Part shown: one piece after another, positions 57,429-64,000 of the stretch | How the letters are laid out: every line of letters begins with the position of its first letter | Numbering within the stretch: the first letter of the stretch is position 1 | Assembly (NCBI GenBank): GCA_031472005.1 | Contig: PZJY01000012.1 | Span: 806,001 to 870,000, forward strand | Direction of reading: 5' to 3' | Origin: Tetracladium setigerum | Lineage: Eukaryota > Ascomycota > Leotiomycetes > Helotiales | Length of the DNA stretch: 64,000 bases | The notes under the pieces: generated by a model | The model's input: only the letters and a program-made list of their open reading frames with translations | Database searches by the model: none | What the model was told of the DNA's origin: nothing | Made by a program: the position numbers and the translations under genes

Positions 57429-58673
57429 TCACACTTCCCAAATCAAAGCCTCCTCGCCTCTCAAGGCCCTCCATTTATTCGTCGCGACCAGCATATCTTC
57501 GCATCCAGTGAGCAGAAAGCCCCACTTCTCCAAAAAGCCTTCCGACACTTCCCAGCCTGCCGGGCTCCAGGGATCAGACCACGCCACGATACCTTTCATC
57601 TCTAGATCATCATAGCCTTCCCACAATCCGCCAACAATATCCACATGCCAAGAATCTTCATCAAAGTCTGGATTTTGCAGGGCAACAATCATGTTGTCTC
57701 GGAATCGAGGACTAGGAAGCATATCGATCCAGGGTTCGTGTAGCGTCTCGCTCTGCATTTTTGTATAGGCGAAGTTAGGCGGGACGGCGGCGCCGACTTG
57801 TGGTCTTGACACTAGTACAGTATTCATATTAGACGATGCTCGCTTCTCATTGTAGTTGGATGGATCATCGGGGAAATATGCATACTAGGTGGTATCTGGA
57901 GCACGGCTCGACACTCAAAAGGTATCATTTGTACGACTGGCACGATAGTCATGTTGGTGACGATCGCTCTCAGGACGTTATATTGAACAAGTGTCAATAG
58001 ATGGTCTAGGGGTAGCGGGAGCACAAGCACCGGGGAGTTCCCGCTGGCGTATGGTATCATTGGAGGACTTCGGCTTGCAGATGGCGGTTGGCATAGCCCG
58101 AGCTGTCCTTGATCGATGAGGTGATATTGAAAACTTGCTGGGTGGGTACTGGAGTATACAACCAGAGAGCTTTCATTGTTGGCTTCGATCTCGAGGAGCT
58201 TACGTTTTCCTACATTAAGTACGGTATTAATTCACATTTTCTGAAAATAACTTCTCTTTGTTCAATACACCTAGGTACGAATTTCTACCACGGCATACTA
58301 TGTAACGAGTGAGGAGTTGCTGAGCATACTATCTCACGGTAGCAAGTCCTGTCAATACCGACTCCTCACCTCGGACTTGAAGGGATGTACAGTAACTTGT
58401 TTCGAGAGAAGCAGCTCATAGCGCTACATCAAGGATACTATCTAGGTGGGCTATGTTGATAAAAACCGGTCAACTCACTGTAAGCCCTCTGATTGAGTCG
58501 ATTTTGCCTCTTCCGTCTCGCAGCTGGATCCGTCTTGCCGGTCCAAATATCATCAACAGAAACGGCCTTGAAAGGCGTTAATCGGAGTCGGCTCAACCCA
58601 AAAATTCCATATCAATACACACCTCGTTCAACGGCTGCATTCGAACCAGTCGTATTCCATCCTCACCAGCCAT
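57429..58673 (-). CDS. bZIP transcription factor with DUF3425 domain, 1-base deletion
   Basis: Nuclear regulator of the fungal bZIP-DUF3425 group, often found beside specialised-metabolism genes. Exons 58673-58623, 58566-58479 and 58209-57429. Intron 2 is 269 nt and cuts the basic region: AARRKRQNRLNQRAYR / KRKLLEIEANNES, which shows the NxxxQRxxR core. DUF3425 segments are DHLLTLVQYNVLRAIVTNM, then WIDMLPSPRFRDNMI and GIVAWSDPWSPAGWEVSEGF. One base seems missing in the C4 run (G4 at 57870-57873 on the plus strand), where the frame changes to HPTTMRSEHRLI; adding it gives DDPSNYNEKRASSN and joins the halves, 306 residues. The leucine zipper itself is short. It diverges from an SDR gene. Confidence 0.88.
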
Positions 58674-58783
58674 ATTGTATCAAAAGATCACCCCTTCGGT
58701 GTGTTATTTCGAGGGAGAAGGTTTGGGAAATGAGGAGAAGAGCGTGAGGTTGGGCAGTGCATGTCCTCTGCTGACCGCTTAAC

Positions 58784-58792
58784 TATATATAC
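58784..58792 (-). promoter_or_regulatory. TATA-like element of the bZIP gene
   Basis: On the minus strand AGTATATATAG lies about 115 bases upstream of the ATG at 58673. Confidence 0.4.
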
Positions 58793-59225
58793 TTTGAACC
58801 CCCTGGCATTTCTGGTCAGTAGGGTCCATTGGCAGTGAAGAAATGGATACTTCTAGATATCATGGAGTGATGTCAAGCTTCAACGACTGCGTGTCACTCA
58901 GAACTCGGTCAGGGATGAGAGCCTCCACATGCACGCTAATGCACGCTGCTTATTCGCTTAGCTACCAATCACAGCGCTTGTTTACGGATATCGTGATGTC
59001 TTTGGTCACTTTTGGGTTGCTGAATTCCATGTTCATGGAGACTTTCCCATGTCAGTTAAATGGTCTGTCATTTGTTTTGCGAAGAGGCGTAGATTGCGTG
59101 GGAGGTGTTTAGGCACGAGATGATGAATCATTATCGGACTCGGAGTTGAGCCACGCAAAATTTATGCAACCGAGAGTAGTGGGTTTGACAATTAAAGCAG
59201 TAGGTCTTGCACTTGGAGTTTATAG

Positions 59226-59235
59226 TATATAAAAG
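59226..59235 (+). promoter_or_regulatory. TATA box of the SDR gene
   Basis: TATATAAAAG, a near-perfect TATA box, about 170 bases upstream of the ATG at 59402. Confidence 0.5.
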
Positions 59236-59401
59236 ACCGACAGCCGATTCTTCTTCTCCCTCAGAAGGCATCAATTCTTCTCTAGATTTTGTTGCATTTT
59301 CTTCATTCTGTATCATTTCACCTCTTCCTGTCTTCCAAATTCGAACCGACCCGCCAGACTTCACAATCAAATTCCACAACCAAACTCGGGAATTCATCAT
59401 C

Positions 59402-60451
59402 ATGGTCAACAATCTTTACAATCGCTATGATCTCAAAAAAGACCTCCCATCACTCAAAGGGAAAGTAATCTTTATAACAGGAGGTTTGGTTTCCCATTCC
59501 TTCATTCGGATTTTTGAACCAACGTTTATGCACAGGTACTTCTGGTCTAGGGAAAGGATCTATAAAAGCATTAGCATACCACAATCCATCCCACATCTAC
59601 TTCACAGGAAGGAATACAGAACAGGCTCAATCTCTCATTTCAGAAATCAACAAAACACCATCAACAACAAAGTTGACCTTCATCGAGTGCGACTTCCAAT
59701 CTCTTGCGTCGATAAAGGCTGGGATGCAGAAGTTCACCCACTCCACTCTGGATGTTCTCATCTGCAGTGCTGGAATAAGTACATAACCTATGATTTATCC
59801 TCCCTGTCAAATTTCCATATAATAAAGCACTAACCCCAAACCTCAGTGGCGCAACCCCTCGGATTATCCAAAGACGGCTATGAAGTCCAATTTGCCGTCA
59901 ACCACATCGCCCATAGTCTCATCATCAAAACCCTTCTCCCCTCCCTTCAACAAGCATCCATCCAACCCAACTCCGACGTTCGAATCATCCTCGTCACCAG
60001 TCTCGGATCCCGCCTCCACCCCAAAGGCGGCATCGCCTTCCCCACACTCAACACCGTGCAAAATTTTGGCATGGGTGGACCTTGGATGCGCTATGGACAG
60101 TCCAAACTGGCTAATATAGTGTATGCTCGAGATCTAGCGCGCAGGTATCCGAATATCACGACGGTTTCGATTCATCCGGGTGTCGTGGCTACGGAGTTGG
60201 TTGCGAATACGAGGTTGAGAGATTGGTTGCTGATACAGGTCACGCAGCTGGGGCAGACGTTGACGGTGGAGGAGGGAGTTATGAATCAGCTTTGGCTTGC
60301 GGTGGGTGCAAAGAAGGAAGATGTTGTTAACGGTTCGTTGTACTTGCCTGTGGGGGTCGAGAGTAATAAGATCATTGATGCGGATGGAATAAGTGATAAG
60401 TTGGCTCTGGACTTGTGGGAGTGGACTGAGAACGCGTTGTCGAAAATTTGA
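59402..60451 (+). CDS. Short-chain dehydrogenase/reductase (retinol-dehydrogenase-like)
   Basis: NAD(P)-dependent oxidoreductase acting on alcohols, ketones or similar. Exons 59402-59483, 59536-59778 and 59847-60451 join in frame to 309 residues with no break. The cofactor motif TGGTSGLGKG is split by intron 1 (phase 1); TGRNTEQAQSL follows; ICSAG takes the place of NNAG; FAVNHIAHSLIIKTLLPSL and the catalytic YGQSK with the usual Ser upstream (VTSLGS) are present; SIHPGVVATEL is typical of this class. It is divergent from the bZIP regulator and convergent with the P450, so the three may belong to one pathway, which is inference. The substrate is unknown. Confidence 0.93.
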
Positions 60452-60927
60452 TTGGCGTTGATTGTTGCATGTGAACGAGTAGAGAGAGTGTGTCTTAATT
60501 CAATGATATTGTGGTGTAGATAATGTCAGGCCTTTGATCTTAGATTTTTAACATCTTGCTGCTTTGCTGGCACCACGCTTTTGCTTTCCTCATGAAATCG
60601 AAACAATAACCGTTGCCCATAATGCTAGTCAAATCATCTTTTTCCCTCTGCTGTCCGACGGTGGTGGGTGGCAGTACTTCCGTTCGCTCTTGTTTTATTA
60701 TCCAACACACGTTTCATCATGTCACTTCCCCTTGAAAAGAGACACATGAGAAGGAAAACTTGTTGCTTGAAGTAATCAGTAAGTTATATTAATGTAATGT
60801 TTGAATATCGCAATTTGAACTCTTGGCGAAGGAAGAATTACCACAATAGACCTCTGGCACAACAGGTCTCATAACAAGAAAGGTCCCACCAAGTCAATTT
60901 CGGAGGCCAATGACACAAGAAACATTG
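60452..60927. other. Intergenic between convergent genes, 0.48 kb
   Basis: 3' regions of the SDR and P450 genes; no gene seen. Confidence 0.6.
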
Positions 60928-62718
60928 TTACTCTTTCCCGCTGACCTCAAACTCCCATTTTACACCTTCCCAGCCTTTTCTCCTCTCAAACTCCAGCTGA
61001 ACATCTCGCACTGGTTTTCTAACTGCAGTTCCCAATTTCTGAAACGCCCTCTCAGGAAGTTTTACCCTTCCTTCAGCATCCCTATCCTCCTGTTCGGCGC
61101 CCACAAAGTCGAACCCAGCACACAAAGCCGCCACAAATGCTAGGATTTCCATCGTGGCAAAGTGGCGTCCAGGGCAGAGGTGTTTTCCACCACCAAAGGG
61201 GAAGAACCCATCTTTCTGCTTCTTTCTCGTCTCCTTATCCAGAGAATCTTTCCTGGTAGGCATGAATCGGCGGGAGTCAAAGAGATGGGCGTCGGACCCC
61301 CAGATTGCGGGCGAAGAGTGAGTAATTCCGGATGGTAGTTGGATGACTGCCGGTGATTTGATGGCGTATGAGACGGAGGACGAGGTTGAAGTCAGATCGA
61401 CAGGTGAAACTACTGATCTGACAGAGGTAGCAGAGATGACCAAACGAAGAGTTTCGTGGAAGCAAGAAAGCAAAATAGGGCAATCTGTCATGAGACGGCT
61501 TGAGTCAATGTTGGCTGTTGTGTCTGTGATTGTCGTGATTGCATCGATTTCCGATCGAATTTCTTCGAGTAAAAATGGCTGTGAGAGGATGTGACACAAC
61601 ATCCAAAAAGACGTCGCTACTGTATTTGTTGTTGCAACATAAAGAGTGGAGATCTCGAAATTTGCGATGTCTTCGGAAGTAAACCCCCATTTCTGAGCAT
61701 TTCGAAGGCGATCTTGAATGAGCTGGCTCCCAGAGAGATGATCTGGAGATGAATAGTACTTCCTGAAAGCCTCGCGTGTGGCTGCCCGTCCATCGTATGC
61801 ATCCCGAGCGATTATCTTTGGGAGGAATTTCAACATCAGAAGTGTCATCTTCTCCTCAAAGTTCCTAGGACGCAACATAGCATTAGCCATCATACTTAAA
61901 ACAAAGTAATGGGGATGTACCATAAATGATTAATAAGGCCGCGGTCTTTCGCCAACGGATTGTGAGGCCCGTAGAGTGCCGAGGAGGTCGACAATGTCAA
62001 AACATCTCTCATCCACGCATACACAGAAACCTTGCTCTTCCCTTCATCTAGAGTATTCACCGCAGATGCGACACCTTTCAACATATCTTTATTGAGATCG
62101 TTCAATGCGGTTCCTTTCGAAAGCATCTCGACCATCAACTTATGATTGTCGTTGAGAAAACAGTCCCCAGCGTTGCCGTTAAGGTATGGTCCTTGAGGAT
62201 CGTAACCAGGAGCGTTCTCTCCTCTCATAATCTTCATCCCATCGTTGCTGATGTTGAACGCTCTCTCGGACGATTCAACCACAAATGATCCAAAATCAAA
62301 TGACTTCTTATGTTTGAATGCAGCCTGAACAAGAGAGGGGTCGCAAATAACGTAAATCTTCGACTTGTTGATTTTTAAAGTAAAAGCAGACCAGGAAGGT
62401 ACTTTGGAACTGTCGAGATAAGATTAAGATTTATATGTTGGGGGTGGATCAGCCATACCTTAGCATCTGCATGTATCCGACCTGGTATCGGAGCATCCCA
62501 AGAAGATGGCCGATGAGGGGAATCGAAGACTTTAACGTTGGCGGTTCTTCAAATTGCGAAATGGGCTGTGTTGTTGCTTTGGTAGTTGATTTGCCGTATC
62601 TCAACAGCAATCCGAGTCCAAAAAGCAAGGTAATAAAGGACGGGATAAGAATGCTTCTCCCACTTCCATCAGCGCTCGCAATAATCGGCCCCGCGGCCAT
62701 GGTATAATTGAGCGACAT
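60928..62718 (-). CDS. Cytochrome P450, CYP7/CYP8-like fold, 1-base deletion
   Basis: Haem monooxygenase anchored in the ER by one N-terminal helix (SILIPSFITLLFGLGLLL). Exon 1 62718-62459 and exon 2 62409-60928, intron 49 nt. Visible motifs: PLIGHLLGMLRY (proline hinge region), HETLRL (ExxR of helix K) and FPFGGGKHLCPGRHFA (haem loop with the thiolate Cys). The I-helix region has STLYVATTNTVATSFWML, with an Asn-rich, Thr-poor pattern like CYP7/CYP8-type enzymes rather than the common AGxDTT. The frame breaks near 61915-61925: the first part ends LINHLWYIPITLF and the rest resumes HPHYFVLSMMANAMLRPRN; one added base links them, 580 residues. A second in-frame ATG (62700) is a possible start. 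Substrate unknown. Confidence 0.9.
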
Positions 62719-63758
62719 AATTCAAACTTCCCAAACTCCAAATTAAACCCAATGCGACCAGCGCTTCATAAGTATTGTACAGCGAAGCAAAAGAACCAAC
62801 ACAATGAAAAGGGGAAGAAGAAAAGACGAGAAATGCTGGAAAGGCAAAGGGAGATTCGCAGGGAAATGGCCTTACATTTTGAACCATCTCCTCGACGAAG
62901 ATCCCCGGGTACATGAGACAAGCAACAGTCCAAGCGACCTGTGCTGCGTCGAATCCATTATAGAAACCCATTTCATAATCTCAATTGGGCAAGTAGAAGT
63001 TGGAACCGAGCAAACGGGAGCAGTTTCAGCGAGGCAAGAGGCGGGATTTTGCTCTGAGACGCGACGGTTTCATCCCATCTCTGGCCAAGACAGAGATGAA
63101 TGCAGGAATGAAGGGAAAATAAGACTTCTATTCCCGCCGTCAGCGCTTGGTGGTAAATGCAGAAGGCTTGGTCTTCGGGAGGCTGAATGCAAGGTGTGCC
63201 GTTGAGATGGTGTTATTTTATCTCCTGGAACCTTGGATGTTGCAATACAATGTAAAGGGTATCGAGCTGGAAATTGAGGGCACCCTTTCCCTCGAAGCTC
63301 TAATATCCTGTGCCGACATCCGTTTGGAGTGGGCCAGCATGTTTACCAAAACACGATATGCTTGTTTTGAGTTACTGGATCAAACGGTAGTTCGTGGTGA
63401 ATTTTGTTTTGATGACGATGGAACTTGGAGTCAGATGTTGGAGAAGAGATGTGACATCGACATCCACCTCCATCCAGCTCGTTGGCAATCCCTGTGCCTT
63501 CTAGAACCCTGCCAAACGGGTGTTAGCCGATCCATACCCTCCATCTTCCCCAAGGCACTGAACGTCTTTGAATTCCCTCTGCATTGAATGGGTTTATAAC
63601 GTGATACTGATACTCTGTTCATTCTTGAAGAATTTCTGATGTTTGGATTGGCTAATGATCTGATTGGACAAAGACGGTGTGAGAAACGCCAAGGCTTGAA
63701 AATCTTTTCACTGCCATCATAGATTTATACAAGCCAAACCCACTCATAACAAACCCAA
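62719..63758. other. Intergenic, 1.0 kb
   Basis: Upstream of the P450 gene. A plus-strand frame at 63147-63587 (146 codons; MVVNAEGLVFGRLNARCAVE) and a minus frame at 62669-62971 lack any recognisable feature and overlap the promoter zone; I do not call them. Confidence 0.45.
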
Positions 63759-63850
63759 TCCGAACTGGTGTAGTGGTTAGCATTTCGGCTTCTCATCATT
63801 CAATTAATGAGTATCTGCCGGAGACCGGGGTTCAATTCCCCGGTTCGGAA
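63759..63850 (+). tRNA. tRNA-Glu(CTC) with 20-nt intron
   Basis: Acceptor stem TCCGAAC pairs with GTTCGGA (63843-63849); D arm GTGTAGTGGTTAGCAT; anticodon stem TCGGC/GCCGG; loop TTCTCA then T, with a 20-nt intron after position 37 as usual; anticodon CTC reads GAG, glutamate; T arm CGGGG-TTCAATT-CCCCG. The intron contains GAG, able to pair with the anticodon as in typical fungal pre-tRNAs. Box B GGTTCAATTCC is intact. Discriminator A at 63850. Confidence 0.93.
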
Positions 63851-63854
63851 TTAC

Positions 63855-63860
63855 TTTTTT
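63855..63860 (+). terminator. RNA polymerase III T6 terminator
   Basis: Run of six T four bases after the tRNA discriminator base. Confidence 0.8.
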
Positions 63861-64000
63861 CCTCTTTACAATATACAATTGCAAAGTTATTGGAGAGTTG
63901 TCTCATCGAGTCGTCAAGCTTTTTTTTTATACTTTTTGGGGGTGCGATTTCCCACTCTCCTGTTCCTTCGTCCTCTTGGCGAAAAATTGGGAGATGGTAA

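Larger units (their letters stand above)
58674..59401. other. Divergent promoter of bZIP and SDR genes, 0.73 kb
   Basis: Short bidirectional upstream region with a TATA-like box facing each gene (separate entries). The only long frame, 58843-59112, looks non-coding. Confidence 0.6.

Noticed and set aside
59864..60119. Antisense and shifted frames inside the SDR gene
   Set aside because: Shadows of the SDR coding sequence, whose exons join in frame.
63147..63587. 146-codon plus-strand frame near the right end
   Set aside because: ATG start but no recognisable feature, and close to the tRNA promoter; could be an orphan gene but not supportable.
1..64000. Programmed ribosomal frameshifting
   Set aside because: The sites share no slippery motif or position, occur in unrelated housekeeping genes and often come twice in a gene; sequence error is simpler.

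Overview
This 64 kb window is chromosomal DNA from a filamentous ascomycete (Pezizomycotina). The evidence is many short spliceosomal introns (about 46-150 nt, GTANGT donors, CTAAC/CTAAT branch sites), fungus-only families (Zn2Cys6 regulator, DUF8004, DUF7704, DUF3425 bZIP, GPC1) and the overall character of the proteins. A leotiomycete (Botrytis/Sclerotinia relatives) is my guess from the feel of the proteins and is not proven. I see no transposon, CRISPR array, rRNA or plasmid feature.

Layout, left to right: a partial membrane-anchored Pro/Ala-rich protein (minus); Vam7-type PX-SNARE (minus); EB1/Mal3 microtubule plus-end protein (minus); an intron-dense secreted GH55 beta-1,3-glucanase (minus); a zinc NADP alcohol dehydrogenase (minus); an Nto1/BRPF-type PHD chromatin protein (minus); a Zn2Cys6 regulator (plus) tail-to-tail with a 14-helix MFS exporter (minus); a histidine phosphatase (plus); a DUF8004 protein (plus); dynactin p62 (plus); ribosomal protein eS7 (minus); an F-box/WD40 protein (minus); a DUF7704 membrane protein (plus); cohesin SMC1 (minus); GPC1 acyltransferase (plus); APC/C activator Cdh1 (minus); an RGS-LOV photoreceptor (minus); a DUF3425 bZIP (minus), an SDR (plus) and a cytochrome P450 (minus) close together; and an intron-containing tRNA-Glu(CTC).

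Most genes are core housekeeping: chromosome cohesion, APC/C control, microtubule and dynactin function, vacuolar fusion, translation, lipid remodelling and histone acetylation. Two small groups look like accessory metabolism: regulator plus exporter at 20.3-23.9 kb, and bZIP/SDR/P450 at 57.4-62.7 kb.

The most interesting gene is the RGS-LOV protein at 51.7-54.1 kb. Its LOV domain keeps the photoactive cysteine and the flavin-contacting Asn/Asn/Gln residues, so it should be a blue-light receptor of the Botrytis BcLOV4 type.

The most important technical observation is that eleven genes, several of them essential elsewhere (eS7, SMC1), each need one or two extra bases to read through. I count 15 such places, mostly in runs of the same base, and all are apparent deletions. 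After adding those bases every coding length becomes divisible by three and matches its family. I read this as homopolymer undercalling in the assembly, not as pseudogenes. Coordinates below are as given in the window, with the breaks noted.
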